Below, piece after piece: positions 50,850 through 62,100 of a stretch of 64,000 bases of DNA. Position 1 is the first letter of the stretch, and each line of letters starts with the position of its first letter. The position numbers were made by a program, and so were the translations under genes. A model generated the notes under the pieces. The model searched no databases and was not told where the DNA came from. It saw only the letters and a list, made by a program, of their open reading frames with translations. This stretch comes from Parvularcula sp038749595 (GTDB taxonomy: Bacteria > Pseudomonadota > Alphaproteobacteria > Caulobacterales > Parvularculaceae), in NCBI GenBank assembly GCA_038749595.1, contig JBCDHW010000007.1, positions 115,515 to 179,514 on the forward strand. The letters run 5' to 3'.

Positions 50850-52523
50850 ATGAGGAATGAGAGTGTACTGACGATGGTTCCACCGAACGCTCCCGAAAAC
50901 CGAACCGAAGACCGAGAATTCGGAAAGGAATGGTGGCGCGGTGCGGCGATCTACCAAATCTATCCTCGCAGTTTTCGAGATAGCGACGGAGACGGTATTG
51001 GCGACCTTCGAGGTATCACTGAAAAGCTCGACTATGTTGCTGACCTCGGCGTTGACGGTGTTTGGATTTCACCATTCTACCGTTCACCAATGAATGATTT
51101 TGGCTACGATGTCTCGGATTATTGTTCCATCGACCCAGTGTTCGGAACATTGCAAGACTTTGATGCGCTTATCGGAAAGGCGCATGGCCTCGGCCTGAAG
51201 GTCATCATAGACCAAGTGTATTGCCATACATCTGATCAGCATGCGTGGTTTCGTGAAAGCCGTCAAAATACCGATAATCAGAGCGCCGATTGGTACGTTT
51301 GGGCATCACCAAAGGCTGACGGCACACCGCCGTCGAATTGGCTTTCCGTATTCGGAGGACCTGCTTGGAGTTGGGACGGTCGGCGCCAACAATACTATCT
51401 GCACCATTTCCTCAGTTCACAGCCGACCCTGAACCTTCATAACGATGAAGTGATTGCGGCACTCATTTCAGCGGGTGAGTTTTGGATTGATCGCGGCGTC
51501 GACGGCTTTCGCCTCGATGCACTCAATATGGGCATGCATGACCCGTCTCTTCGCGACAACCCGGCCCATCCCGACAGCGGGACAAAGCTAAAAACCTTTG
51601 AAATGCAGCAGCATATCCGAGGAATGAACCAGCCGGAAATGACAAAGGTGGTCGCTCGATTTGCAGAGGCGTTTCGAAGAGCGGGGGGAGATTCGTTTTT
51701 CACCGTGGCGGAAATTGGCGGAGCTGAACCGCTCAGCCGTATGGTGGCGTATACGGAGGGCCGCTCACTCCTTTCATCCGCCTACAGCTTTGATTTCATC
51801 GGCGCTATGCACGCCGACGCCGGAGCAATCAGCGCATCGCTTACGGCATGGCCCAATGACCTTGACCGAGGCTACCCGGGTTGGGCTCTTTCCAATCACG
51901 ACTGTCACCGCGTTGCGTCGCGTTGGTCCCTTCCCCGTAGCCCGCAAGGAAGGAATGTTCGCCTCTTCGCTCTGCTGCACGCGGCGATACGCGGTGTGAC
52001 CTTTATCTATCAGGGTGAAGAGCTTGGTCTGCCGCAGGCTGATATTCCTTTTGATAAGTTGGTTGATCCCGAGGGGATCGCCAACTGGCCGGCAGACCAG
52101 GGCCGCGATGGCGCGCGTACTCCTTTCCCGTGGACGGGCAACGATCCGTATGCGGGCTTCAGCACACACGAGCCGTGGCTACCGATCGACCCTGCGCACC
52201 TCCCGCTCAACGCACATGATCAGTGCTCGAATGAAGAGAGTATTCACCATTTTTTTCGCGAGGCGCTTGGCATGCGGCGCAACAACCCGGCGCTGCGGCT
52301 TGGCGACTTCAAGGACCTCTCTGATGGTAAGCCGTTGATTGCGTTCGAGCGGAGCTTAAGCGGCAAGACACTGATTTGTTGTATAAATTTACAAGCAGAA
52401 GCGCAGACGTGGGCCCATCCTGTCGGCGCGTCGCGAATATTGATCAGTGCAGGTCTCAACGGTCAAACCGGAATGCCAACGGAGTTGCCGGCGCACTCCG
52501 GTTTTATTGCTGAGCGTGTTTAA
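50850..52523 (+). CDS. GH13 alpha-glucosidase/oligo-alpha-glucosidase
   Basis: A 557-residue GH13 enzyme hydrolysing alpha-glucosidic bonds of malto- or isomalto-oligosaccharides. It begins with the AIYQIYPRSFRDSDGDGIGDLRGI block. The catalytic residues are Asp223 as nucleophile (GVDGFRLDALN), Glu288 as acid (VAEIGG) and Asp351 as stabiliser (LSNHDCHR). A (beta/alpha)8 barrel and a C-terminal beta domain (about 480-557) are complete. It has no signal peptide, so it is cytosolic. The gene faces the symporter gene with a 17-bp gap. Base composition is a little less GC-rich than the core genes. Confidence 0.92.
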   Translation: MRNESVLTMVPPNAPENRTEDREFGKEWWRGAAIYQIYPRSFRDSDGDGIGDLRGITEKLDYVADLGVDGVWISPFYRSPMNDFGYDVSDYCSIDPVFGTLQDFDALIGKAHGLGLKVIIDQVYCHTSDQHAWFRESRQNTDNQSADWYVWASPKADGTPPSNWLSVFGGPAWSWDGRRQQYYLHHFLSSQPTLNLHNDEVIAALISAGEFWIDRGVDGFRLDALNMGMHDPSLRDNPAHPDSGTKLKTFEMQQHIRGMNQPEMTKVVARFAEAFRRAGGDSFFTVAEIGGAEPLSRMVAYTEGRSLLSSAYSFDFIGAMHADAGAISASLTAWPNDLDRGYPGWALSNHDCHRVASRWSLPRSPQGRNVRLFALLHAAIRGVTFIYQGEELGLPQADIPFDKLVDPEGIANWPADQGRDGARTPFPWTGNDPYAGFSTHEPWLPIDPAHLPLNAHDQCSNEESIHHFFREALGMRRNNPALRLGDFKDLSDGKPLIAFERSLSGKTLICCINLQAEAQTWAHPVGASRILISAGLNGQTGMPTELPAHSGFIAERV

Positions 52524-52540
52524 ACGCGAGCGACAACGAC

Positions 52541-54127
52541 CTACCAGAGGAAGACGTAGGTCGCGATGAGCAGGGCGATAATCACGACACTGAGGAAGTT
52601 GAACGTTGCGTCTGTGGCAAAGCTTGCCACCCGGTGTTCAGGATCAACATCCACGCCGCCACGTGAAGTCGCGACGGACGTAAGCACGCCGGCCGCCATG
52701 CAGGCCAAGGTGACGAGCCAAATCCTCAAGATGAACGGTACGTCGGGCATGCCGAACTTCAGACCGATGTTGAACACCACCGAGCCGAGCAGCACGGCGA
52801 ACGCACCGGCGGTGGACATCCGCTTCCAGAAAAATCCGAAGAGGAAAACGACCACCACGCCAGGAGCGATGAAACCCGAATATTCTTGAACGGTTTGGAA
52901 GCCGCTTTCGAAGCCACCGATGAACGGCTGCGCGAGGAACACTGCGATGACGATCGCTGTCAATGCAGCGATTCGGCCGACGGTTACGTAGTGCTGCTCC
53001 GGACGCTGAGAAATCCGCTCACGGTAGATATCCATGGTGAAAATCGTCGAAATTGAGTTCATCATGGACGCGAGCGATGACACGATGGCCGCGATCAGCG
53101 CCGCAAACACGAGCCCCCGCAGACCGGAAGGCGCGAAGCTCATCAGCTCTCCGTAAGTCCGGTCAGACTTTTCCGCCAGCGCTGCGCCGTCGAGCACGCC
53201 TTGATCCGCCATCACGACAGCAGCAATACCGGGAACGACAACAATCAATGGAATCAATAACTTGATGAATGCACCAAAGGCGAGGCCCTTTTGTGCTTCA
53301 CCCAGATTTTCCGCACCAAGAGCACGTTGAATGATGTATTGGTTGAAGCCCCAGTACGAAAAATGGAGCACCCACAGCCCGCCGAGCAACGTCCAGATCC
53401 CCGGAAGGTCGCTGTACGAAGGATGATCCTCGTCCAGGATCATTTCGAAGTGGCCTGGCATCTCGTTGAACAACCGGCCAAGGCCTGCGATCGCCCCAGC
53501 GCCGTCCGAGACTTGGTTGAGTGCGAGCCAGGTGATGATCATGCCGCCGATGATCAGTATAACAACTTGAATGATATCGGTCAGTGCTACGGCCTTCAGG
53601 CCGCCGTAGAGCGAATAGAGACCGGCAAAGGAAGCAAGACCCATCATGGCATAGAAGACGGGCCAGCCGGTAAGGGAGTTCACGGCCAAGCCGCCGAGCC
53701 ACAGAACCGTTGTGAGATTGACCGCCGTGTAAAGGAATATCCAGTAGACGGACATGAGTGTTTTTACACCGTGTCCGTACCTTTGATCGAGATATTGCGG
53801 CATCGTGTAGATGCTGCGCTTGAGGAAAATCGGCAGGAACCACTTCGCAACAACCAAGAGGACCAGCGCTGCTTGCCACTCGTAGGCGGCAATTGCGATG
53901 CCCACCGCAAAGCCCTGTCCCGACTGTCCGATGATCTGTTCGGCTGAGATATTTGAAGCGATAAGCGACGCACCAATGGCCCACCAGGGCAAAGCGCGCC
54001 CGGCGAGAAAATAGTCTTCCGTATCCTTCTTACCGCCGCTTGGCTCGCGGGAAACCCACAAGGCGATGGCCAGAAGCGCGCTTGCATAAAGCCCAACGAT
54101 GAGCAGATCGATTGATGTCAGCGCCAT
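52541..54127 (-). CDS. Sodium:solute symporter (SSS family), sugar type
   Basis: A 528-residue SSS (SGLT-like) cotransporter with about 14 TM helices. The opening TEDYFLAGRALPWWAIGASLIASNISAEQIIG is the family signature, with Ser/Asn positions of the sodium and substrate sites. The segment VHFSYWGFNQYIIQRALGA and the SSLASMMNSISTIFTMDIY region are typical of the sugar-transporting branch. It probably brings glucose or an oligosaccharide into the cytosol, in line with the GH3 and GH13 enzymes beside it. It follows the GH3 gene on the same strand with an 88-bp gap. Confidence 0.9.
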   Translation of the reverse strand: MALTSIDLLIVGLYASALLAIALWVSREPSGGKKDTEDYFLAGRALPWWAIGASLIASNISAEQIIGQSGQGFAVGIAIAAYEWQAALVLLVVAKWFLPIFLKRSIYTMPQYLDQRYGHGVKTLMSVYWIFLYTAVNLTTVLWLGGLAVNSLTGWPVFYAMMGLASFAGLYSLYGGLKAVALTDIIQVVILIIGGMIITWLALNQVSDGAGAIAGLGRLFNEMPGHFEMILDEDHPSYSDLPGIWTLLGGLWVLHFSYWGFNQYIIQRALGAENLGEAQKGLAFGAFIKLLIPLIVVVPGIAAVVMADQGVLDGAALAEKSDRTYGELMSFAPSGLRGLVFAALIAAIVSSLASMMNSISTIFTMDIYRERISQRPEQHYVTVGRIAALTAIVIAVFLAQPFIGGFESGFQTVQEYSGFIAPGVVVVFLFGFFWKRMSTAGAFAVLLGSVVFNIGLKFGMPDVPFILRIWLVTLACMAAGVLTSVATSRGGVDVDPEHRVASFATDATFNFLSVVIIALLIATYVFLW

Positions 54128-54215
54128 GTTTCCCCTCTTTAATTCATTCTTTTTTCTTGTTTATTTCTTTCCAGCCGCGACACTGGATCAGTGGTCTCTT
54201 TGATAAGGCCCGCGG

Positions 54216-56594
54216 CTAAAACGAACACGCTTCCATCTCGCCTCGGGCTTCTCGGGTGATTGTGTCAATACGGAGTGTCAGTGGACCCTCCGACGTGATC
54301 GTCAGTGTGCTCTCCAAATTGGGCAGACAAGCTTTCGTCAAAACCATGTCGCGCCATCCCTTCCCCGCTGCGACAGAGAGCTGAGCTGAAACATCAATTG
54401 CGTTGCCGCCTGATGATAGAGTCACCGGTGCCGACGGCCGCTCGGGAAGTTCGTAGGAAATCCGGTAGGCGCCTTTTGCCGCCGGCCCGGAGAGCGTTAA
54501 CGCACCGCCGGGCGCGAATGTTAGCTCGCGAGCGTCTTCTTGCGCGTCACGATCATAGCCCTTGGCGACGATCGTATCGGATGTTCCGCGCATTTGAGGA
54601 AGGTCGACCTCGCCACTGCGCGCTGTCACCGCTTCACCCAACCGTCCGGAGGCGAACCATTCCTCTCCGGCAGTGATGGTGAGCGCAGCGCAGGTTTCAT
54701 CGAGGGTTGTAAACGCCCGTGTCGTTCCGAATGCTAAGCCGTAACCTACCGGAAATAGCGCTGATTCTGGGTCGTTGGCGGGGGCGCCTGAGCAGTCTCG
54801 TGGCCACGTGAAGGGTAATTTTCCCGTTGGCGTATACTGACCGAACAGGACATCTGCAACGCCGGCACCCTCACTACCCGGCAACCACGAAGCAACAAAC
54901 ACGTCTGCAATGTTCAGCTCACGGTTCACCCACAGCGGGCGTCCGGACAGGAAAACGGCGACCGTGGGGATATCAGCTTCATCGAACTTTTTGAGGAGGT
55001 TCAGTCCCTCCTCGTCACGAAACGCGAGGTCGCGGAGGTCGCCAGCAAACTCCGCGTACGGCTGTTCCCCGAAAACGACGACTGCAACGTCAGGTGCTTC
55101 TGAAAATGCACCGTCCTCTGACAGATAGGCTTCGCCCCCAGAAGCTTCTGTTGCGGCTGCAAGGCCTTCGTAGATTGATGTGGCGCCCGGGAAGTAGTCG
55201 TTGGTGAGTTCGGTCCCACCTTGCCATGTGAGAGTCCAGCCGCCGGAAGCTTGGGCGATACTGTCGGCCGCGGAACCCGCAACGAGGACCCGGCTGCCTG
55301 GAGCGAGGGGAAGAACGCCATTGTTTTTCAACACTGTTTGTGATTTGGCCACAGCCTCCCGCGCCAATGCACGGTGCTCTGATGATCCGAGTAAAGATTG
55401 GTCACCCGCTCCAGGCCGTTCGGAGGGGCGCTTTGCATCATCGCCCAGCAGCCCCGCCCGAAGTTTCATCCGCAAAACGCGCGCGACCGCTTCGTCAACC
55501 CGCGCTTCGGGGATGGTTCCGTCGCGCACTTGCGTCAGCAACGTCTCGATCAGACCTTTCCAATCGTCCGGGACCATGTAGATGTCGAGACCAGCGAGGA
55601 GCGATTGGGCGCAGTCGGTGACGGTACAACCGGCAACCTGTCCGTGCCCGTTCCAATCACCGACGACAACGCCATCGAAACCAAGCTCGCCGCGGAGGAC
55701 GCCGGTGAGCAGGTCTTCATTGCCGTGCATCTTTCGCCCGTTGATCGAATTGAAGCTGGCCATGACGCTTTCAACACCGGCATCGATCGCGGCAACGTAA
55801 GGCGCGACATGGATAGGCTTGAGTGTTTCGAGGTCGCCGTTGACGTCGCCTTGGTCGACCCCCCGCTCTGTCCCGCCGTCACCGAAGAAGTGCTTTGCTG
55901 TTGAGAGGACGCGCCCGCCGCCGAGGCGATCTTCATCGTCAAACCCGCCCTGCAGTCCCCGGACGAGGGCAGCCCCAAGCTCAGCCACAATTGCGGGGTC
56001 TTCGGAGTAACTCTCGTAGGTACGGCCCCAGCGATCATCTTGCGCCACCGCTATTGTCGGGGAAAAGTTCCAGTCGATGCCGGTGACTTCGATCTCGATT
56101 GCTGTGGCATGGCCGATGCGCTCCACCAGATCAGCATCGCGCGTTGCGCCGAGGGCAACATTATGCGGGAAGATCGTCGCGCCGATAATGTTGGTATGCC
56201 CATGAACGGCATCGGTGCCCCACATTGTGGGAATGACCGGCTCACCGTCCGGGAGCGGAGCAGTTGACGCGTCCCACATCGTGTCAGCCAGGGCCAACCA
56301 CGCCTCAGCTGGCGCAAACTCATCTCCGCCAGGACCGCCATTGCCGCCGTTAAGGAAACTGCCGAACCGGTAGCGGCGCATGTCCTCAGCCGTGAAGGAA
56401 TTGATCTGCGGTTGGATCAGCTGAGCGACTTTCCGCTCAAGGCTCATGCGGCCAACCAGATCGGCGATCAGCGCATCTTCGCCCGCCGCGACGGGTTGGT
56501 CCGATGCGGTCGCCGCGCTTTCGGGCCCCTCCGCTACTTCTGCACACCCGAAGGCGGTAAGCCCCAGGACGAGCCCCACAACGCTGTTCCGCAT
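54216..56594 (-). CDS. GH3 beta-glucosidase / exo-beta-glucanase, lipoprotein
   Basis: A 792-residue GH3 enzyme. A lipoprotein signal ends at GLTAFGC, so it is probably on the periplasmic face of a membrane. The TIM barrel includes PTMWGTDAVHGHTNIIGATIFPHN, AKHFFGDGGTERGVDQG and the nucleophile block VVVGDWNGHGQVAG. The alpha/beta sandwich domain (about 400-620) has LFGQYTPTGKLPFTWPRD, and an extra beta domain with carbohydrate-binding character fills the C-terminus. It resembles exo-1,3/1,4-beta-glucanases such as ExoP. The ATG at 56594 is preferred to an upstream GTG because it gives a proper signal. A LacI-type palindrome lies 37 nt upstream. Confidence 0.92.
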   Translation of the reverse strand: MRNSVVGLVLGLTAFGCAEVAEGPESAATASDQPVAAGEDALIADLVGRMSLERKVAQLIQPQINSFTAEDMRRYRFGSFLNGGNGGPGGDEFAPAEAWLALADTMWDASTAPLPDGEPVIPTMWGTDAVHGHTNIIGATIFPHNVALGATRDADLVERIGHATAIEIEVTGIDWNFSPTIAVAQDDRWGRTYESYSEDPAIVAELGAALVRGLQGGFDDEDRLGGGRVLSTAKHFFGDGGTERGVDQGDVNGDLETLKPIHVAPYVAAIDAGVESVMASFNSINGRKMHGNEDLLTGVLRGELGFDGVVVGDWNGHGQVAGCTVTDCAQSLLAGLDIYMVPDDWKGLIETLLTQVRDGTIPEARVDEAVARVLRMKLRAGLLGDDAKRPSERPGAGDQSLLGSSEHRALAREAVAKSQTVLKNNGVLPLAPGSRVLVAGSAADSIAQASGGWTLTWQGGTELTNDYFPGATSIYEGLAAATEASGGEAYLSEDGAFSEAPDVAVVVFGEQPYAEFAGDLRDLAFRDEEGLNLLKKFDEADIPTVAVFLSGRPLWVNRELNIADVFVASWLPGSEGAGVADVLFGQYTPTGKLPFTWPRDCSGAPANDPESALFPVGYGLAFGTTRAFTTLDETCAALTITAGEEWFASGRLGEAVTARSGEVDLPQMRGTSDTIVAKGYDRDAQEDARELTFAPGGALTLSGPAAKGAYRISYELPERPSAPVTLSSGGNAIDVSAQLSVAAGKGWRDMVLTKACLPNLESTLTITSEGPLTLRIDTITREARGEMEACSF

Positions 56595-56630
56595 CACTCT
56601 GCGTTCCACTCCACTCACGCGACGTTCTTT

Positions 56631-56646
56631 TTGTGAACGTTCTCAA
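56631..56646 (-). promoter_or_regulatory. Probable LacI-family operator upstream of the GH3 gene
   Basis: TTGTGAACGTTCTCAA is a 16-bp palindrome with one imperfect pair around the central CG typical of LacI-family sites. It matches the site at 62498-62513 in 13 of 16 positions, and both have GTTCACA in one half. It sits just before the GH3 start. Confidence 0.7.
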
Positions 56647-56681
56647 TATCACGCTACTGCCCGAGGCCCGGAAATCAAGCG

Positions 56682-57884
56682 TCACCCTGCCCGCGCAAGC
56701 GCGAACAGCACAGTCCCTGCCATAGCTGCTAGCGCGCAGAGGAGGAAGAACAATCCCGCGAAGCCGAAAACGGGAACCAGCGCCAGGGTCAGGCCCGGCA
56801 TGATGAGCGCGGGGAGCGTGTTGGTCAGGTTGAAGATCCCCAGGTCCCGCCCTCGCGTGGTGGGCTGCGGAAGGACGCGCAAGGTCTGCGCGCTGTGGAG
56901 AGCAAGGAAGACTGCTCCCGCGACGCCGAAGACGAGATAGCCGACGAGTGCCATGGTCACGTTGGGCGCGACGCCCATCACCGCGAGGCCGACGGCAACG
57001 CATGCTGCGCAGACGGCCAACGGCTGGATCGGCTTGTTGCGCTTGTCAGCCCATCGGCCCGCGACCATGGCAAGCGGTATACCGATCATCAAAACGACGC
57101 TGTAGACCCATGCCACAGCGTTCTCTGAAAAGGCATCAGACAGGGACCGCAACCACAACAGGAGATAGGAGAACAACGCCGCCTCGGTGATTTGGATGAG
57201 CAGCCGCGCGAGCCACATCCCCGTCACCGCTCGGCGCGGTCCGAGCGAGCGCTCGGCAGATAGCGCGTTGGGCGCTGGTGCCTCGGTCAAAGCGGGGAAC
57301 GGCTTGGGGCGGCCCCAAACAAGAAGGGGCAGAACGAATGCCGCGATCATCAGGACTAGGATGCTGAGACGGTGCTCGCCTGCGAAGAGGCCTGGCAGGG
57401 TGACGACAATCCCCGCTGCGGCCCCTATTGCCGGAGCGATGCTCAGGAGGCCGCCCAGTTGCCCTTTTTGCGCATCGGGAACCGTATCCCCAGCCCAAGC
57501 AGCCAAAGGCGAGAGCATCATGTTCAACGACAGCTGCCAGCCGGTGATGACGATGAGCAAGACCGGGAGCGTTTCTGCCCTACCGATCGCGATCAGGAGG
57601 ACCGATGAAAGAGCAAGCCCGGCTGCTGCAACCATCCGTCGACTGCCCATACGATCGCTGAGCCAACCAAAGCCGATATTTCCTAGGCTTGCAGCAATCG
57701 CGCCCACAAACGAGATGGACGCGAGCCAAGCAACGGCTTCGTCCCCTGCAATACCGGCGATGCGCGCGGGTAAAAGCACGGTCAGCAGAGGCACGTAGGC
57801 GATGGTCCCGCCAGCCCATGCGAGGGTGTAAAGCAGCAAGAAAAGCCGGCTTTGCTGCATCACTTGAGGCTGATGGTTAGGCAT
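56682..57884 (-). CDS. MFS transporter, sugar type
   Basis: A 400-residue major facilitator with 12 TM helices. The loop 2-3 motif GFGWLSDRMGSRRMV is the MFS signature, and the mirrored loop 8-9 has GRWADKRNKPIQ. It belongs to a branch often placed beside TonB receptors in carbohydrate loci (inner-membrane permease). Its first codons overlap the lacI stop by 8 nt, so it is in one transcript with the regulator. Likely cargo is a mono- or oligosaccharide, but it is not certain. Confidence 0.87.
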   Translation of the reverse strand: MPNHQPQVMQQSRLFLLLYTLAWAGGTIAYVPLLTVLLPARIAGIAGDEAVAWLASISFVGAIAASLGNIGFGWLSDRMGSRRMVAAAGLALSSVLLIAIGRAETLPVLLIVITGWQLSLNMMLSPLAAWAGDTVPDAQKGQLGGLLSIAPAIGAAAGIVVTLPGLFAGEHRLSILVLMIAAFVLPLLVWGRPKPFPALTEAPAPNALSAERSLGPRRAVTGMWLARLLIQITEAALFSYLLLWLRSLSDAFSENAVAWVYSVVLMIGIPLAMVAGRWADKRNKPIQPLAVCAACVAVGLAVMGVAPNVTMALVGYLVFGVAGAVFLALHSAQTLRVLPQPTTRGRDLGIFNLTNTLPALIMPGLTLALVPVFGFAGLFFLLCALAAMAGTVLFALARAG

Positions 57885-58935
57885 CCTTGGGCGGCGGCGC
57901 CACCGAAGCCCGCGATATCAATTGGGCTGCCTCGACACTTGGGCCCTCCGGAAGGTCGGCGCCCGCTTGGCTTGAAATGAGGAGGTTGACGGCTTTTGCC
58001 GTCATCGCGGCGACGGGTTGGTCGATCGCGGTCAAGGGCGGTTGGCAGAGGCGCACACCCGGCGAATTTTCGAAGCTCACGATCGACAGGTCGCGCGGCA
58101 CGTCGATCTCGCCCTCCTTTGCAACGTTCAGTGCACCGAGCGCCATTTGGTCGTTGCTGGCGATGATCGCAGTGGCGCGGTCGGGCCCGTCGAGCAGCTG
58201 GCGAGTCGCCGTTTCCCCAGAGATGAGGGAGAAGTCGCCCTCGGCCAACAGACCGCCGATCGACAGGTCATGTTCGGCCATGACCGATTTCCAGCCGACG
58301 ATCCGTTGCATGCTCTCGCTATACTCAGCAGACCCCGTAATGAAGCCGATCCGCGCGTGGCCCGCCTTGATCAGGTGTTCTGTCGCCATCCGCGCCGCAC
58401 CCTCATCGTCCATCCGGACAGGGATGCCCTGGTCATCGCGGTGGGACCCCATGCGGACAAAGGGGATGCGCTTGGACACCAAGAGGCCGACGATTTTCGG
58501 ATTGTGCGAGTGCGGAGGTGTGAGAATAATCCCGTCCGGCTGGAGCGCTGCGATCGCCGCAGTGACCTCGCGCTCGACATGCTCATCGCGGGTGTCCACC
58601 AATTCGATCAGCATACGGTAGCCGTGTTTAGCGCAGGTCAGCATCCCGCCAAGGAGCATCTGGTCGACCCAGTCGTTACCGTCACGTGCTTGCCATTGGG
58701 CAATCGTCCGTTCACGGTCGTTCAAGGCCAGGATGAGATACGACTTCGACCCGCTCATCCGCTGCGCTGCGATCGATGGGACATACCCCAGCTTCGTGAT
58801 CGACGCCTCGACCTTCGCTTTGGTCGTGACGCTGACATTCGGCTCGTTGTTGATCACACGGCTGACCGTCTGCAACGACACATCCGCGTCGGCGGCGACG
58901 TGCTTGATCGTGACGGCTTGCCGACGTCTGGCCAT
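57877..58935 (-). CDS. LacI family transcriptional regulator
   Basis: A 352-residue repressor. The HTH is VTIKHVAADADVSLQTVSRVINNEPNVSVTTKAKVEASITKLGYVPS, with the hinge helix after it; the sugar-binding domain (about 65-330) follows, including ATAIIASNDQMALGALNVAKE and the segment DVPRDLSIVSFENSPG. It probably represses the glycan locus in the absence of an oligosaccharide inducer. Two palindromes in the window (56631 and 62498) fit LacI-family sites. It overlaps the MFS gene and is preceded by the terminator of the TonB receptor. Confidence 0.92.
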   Translation of the reverse strand: MARRRQAVTIKHVAADADVSLQTVSRVINNEPNVSVTTKAKVEASITKLGYVPSIAAQRMSGSKSYLILALNDRERTIAQWQARDGNDWVDQMLLGGMLTCAKHGYRMLIELVDTRDEHVEREVTAAIAALQPDGIILTPPHSHNPKIVGLLVSKRIPFVRMGSHRDDQGIPVRMDDEGAARMATEHLIKAGHARIGFITGSAEYSESMQRIVGWKSVMAEHDLSIGGLLAEGDFSLISGETATRQLLDGPDRATAIIASNDQMALGALNVAKEGEIDVPRDLSIVSFENSPGVRLCQPPLTAIDQPVAAMTAKAVNLLISSQAGADLPEGPSVEAAQLISRASVAPPPKDA

Positions 58936-59048
58936 GAAAACCCCACTCAGAACGCGTTTTCCCGCCCAGTATGGCAGACTCCCGCGTGCGGCAAAAGATC
59001 TCAGTTTCGCTCTTAAGGCGGTGTAGAACGCTTCGGCTGAGAGCGAAA

Positions 59049-59071
59049 AGGGCCCCGCGTCGCAGAGCCCT
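59049..59071 (-). terminator. Terminator of the TonB receptor gene
   Basis: On the minus strand AGGGCTCTGC and GCGGGGCCCT form a 10-bp stem (three G-U pairs) with loop GAC, followed by TTTT. It lies about 30 nt after the receptor stop and before the lacI promoter. Confidence 0.65.
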
Positions 59072-59102
59072 CCCCGAAAGTCCGAGCCTTTGGCGCCCTA
59101 GG

Positions 59103-62100
59103 CTAGAACGTGAACCGTCCAAGCACCGTGAAGCGCCGATCGTTCCGGAAGGCCGAGCGCGTCACCCGGGTCCCGTCGAAATCGACGACTTGCGTGGTCT
59201 CCGTGACCTCGTCGAGCAAGTTCACGCCCTGCACACCGATCTTGAAGCGATCCGTGACGCTGTAGAATGCGGACGCGTCAAGCTGGCCCGTGTCCTCCTG
59301 CCAAATCGGCGAGAACGGGAAGATGTCGTCCCGCGGCGTGATCAAGAACTCCGAGCGCCAGTTATAGGCCGCCCGCAGCGAGATTGGTCCGTACTCGTAG
59401 AAAACCGTTGCGTTGACGGTGTTCTCTGAAATGCCCGCCAGAGGTTGGAAGTCAGCAAACGTACTCCCGCCGAGCTCGTTCACCGCCCCCGTCACTGAGG
59501 CTTGGCCAAATGCCGCGAGGTTCGGGTTGCTGAAGTCATCGCCATTCACGAACGTGTACGTGATTTGCGTACCGAGCCCGCTCCACAGTCCCGGCAGCAT
59601 ATCGTACGTCTGCTGATAGGTGAGTTCGAAACCCGACAGGACACCGTCTTGGTCGTTGACGGGACCCTGGATCTGCACGTCGAGAGACTGGCCACTGGGC
59701 GAGACGTAGTTCACCGTTTCAAAGCCTGTGTTCACGAACCCAGAAATGTCTTTCCAGAACACAGAAGCCGTCAGTGAACCGACATTGCTCCAGTACCATT
59801 CTACCGAAAGGTCATAATTGATCGACTCAATCGGAAGGAGATTACGGTTACCCGTCTGGGCCGCGAACAGCGGTCCCGTCTCGAGCGTCCCCGCATCGCG
59901 CAACGCGTTGGTATTGTCACCGATCGGGACACCGGCGCGGAAGAGCTGAAGGTCCGGACGGGAGATCCCCTTCGACACGGCGCCGCGGACCAGCCACCCA
60001 TTCCCAAAGTCGAGCTTCGCGTTGAAACTCGGGAGCCAATTGTCGAACTCGATGTCGCGATCATCAATGACGACCTCGCCCGTGTGGGCAGCGACATATT
60101 CATCGAGCCTTGCCGCGCTCAACGAGCAAACGCCGGGCAGCACCTGCCCCGAGAGCGCCGACTGGTCACAGAAGCCAGCGATTTCATTGACTTGCAGGAT
60201 ACCGTCCTGGTTCCCCGCGGGCCCGAAATCGAACTGGTCCGGCACCGGGAAGCGGACCTCACCCCCCGCCTCAATGGTTGTTTCAACGTACCGTACACCG
60301 AAGTTTCCGTCGAGCGACATGCCGTTGTCGAAGTCGTGACCAAAGTCGACGCGCGCGTAAAAGGCGTTGGTGATTTCGGTAACGTCAGAGATTTCTGAAG
60401 GACAGAACGGGTCACACTGAACAACTTCTCCGGTCACCGCATTCGTCTGAGACCGTCCGTTCACCCCAAATGTGGCGTTTGGCGTTTGCGAGAAGATTTC
60501 GATCGCCTCCACCTGAGCATCAGTTTCGCCGGATAGGTATTCGCCGAGGAAGTCGTCGCCGCCGAAGAAGTATCCTGCGCCGCCCGGCGTGGGGATCGGC
60601 GCGTTGCCGCGCTGGAAGCCATCGCCGAAGGGGCTTAGGAACGACGAAGAGTTCGGGAATTCATCCACAAACGCGCCGCCGCCGGTTGCAAACTCTTGGC
60701 CGGGCAGCCCGAAGAACAAACGACCCGGCTGGAAGCCTCCTGTTGCAGCGCATCCAGGCCCTGCATTCCACGGCGCACAGCCCGCGCGACCTGCCCATGG
60801 TGCTGAGAGATTGCCCCAAGTGCTAAAGTTCGTGTTCCGCGTAACGCGATCACGCTCTGCCCAGCGCGCACCGAAACGGGCAGAACGGAAGAATTTATCG
60901 TCGCTGATGTCGTATTCGCCATCGAGACGGAGACTGTCGAGTTCGCCTTCGTTGCGCTCTCGGCTGTCGAGCGCGAACCAATAGTACGTGTAGAAACCAC
61001 TGGTGAGAACATCGCTCGGCGCGCCGGCGGTAAAGCTCGGCGGCAAGAATGCGACCTGCGGCGTCTCTCCCGTGATGTCGAGCTCGATATCAGACCATGT
61101 GTTCATGGCACCGATGATTGAGTCGCGCTCGAGATCGGAGCTGATCGACTGCGCCTCAAGATTAAACCGCAAACGGTCGGTTGGCGAGAACGACAGGTCG
61201 AACGAGAAGTCTTCGGTTTCAGCCTCGGTTGCCCGCTCGAAGCGCAAGAATTCCGTAGGCAGACCACCGAACGGGCTGGCGTAACCGCCCGCATCGGACT
61301 GGGTCAGACGACCGCTTTGGAAAACGCCGTTGCTGTCAAATTGCCAAGTCGAACCAGGGGCTTGTACCGGGAACAAGGCGTCATCGTTGACCAGCGCAAG
61401 GATCGAGAATTCCTCGGTTTCGAAACTGGTGTCAGAACGCAGCCATTCAAAAGTTGCCAGCCACTTTTGGTCAGGACTTTCCCACTGACCGACGAACGAG
61501 AGGGCTTCGCGCTCACGCGTCAAGTCAGTCGTCCGTACACCCGCACCTTTCGGAACGAGGACGGAGTTCGCGGGCGGAAAGTTGGTGGCGTCGAAGTTCG
61601 CATCGCCGCTGAATCCAGCGGAGCTGACCGCTTGGGTGCGGAAGCATGGCCCATCCAAGGTGTCTGCGCGGTAGCATGGGTCGGTCACCTGCGACGCGTC
61701 GGTGCGGCTTTCAAGGCGCGACGTCGCGTAGCCGAACTGCGCGCCGAAGTCGCCTATTCCCGTGGTCCATGTGTTCGACGCAAGGCCTGAGAATTCCGGT
61801 GCCCATTCCTCGCGGAGGTCACCGTAGTTCGCCCCGATCGTACCTGCCAAACGCGGTCCGCTGGTATCAAGCGGCTTCCGTGTTACGAGATTGACCGTAC
61901 CCGCGATCCCGCCCTCAATCATATCGGCAGTGACGTTTTTGAAGACCTCAACCCGCCCCAAAAGCTCGGGCGACACGTCGTTGAAGCTCAGCACCCGACC
62001 ACCGGTAGCCGAGAAGATGTCTCGGCCATTCAATTCGGACCGCACAAAGGGCAGACCGCGGACGATGACGCCCGTTCCCTCAACCGAAAAGCGGTCAGGG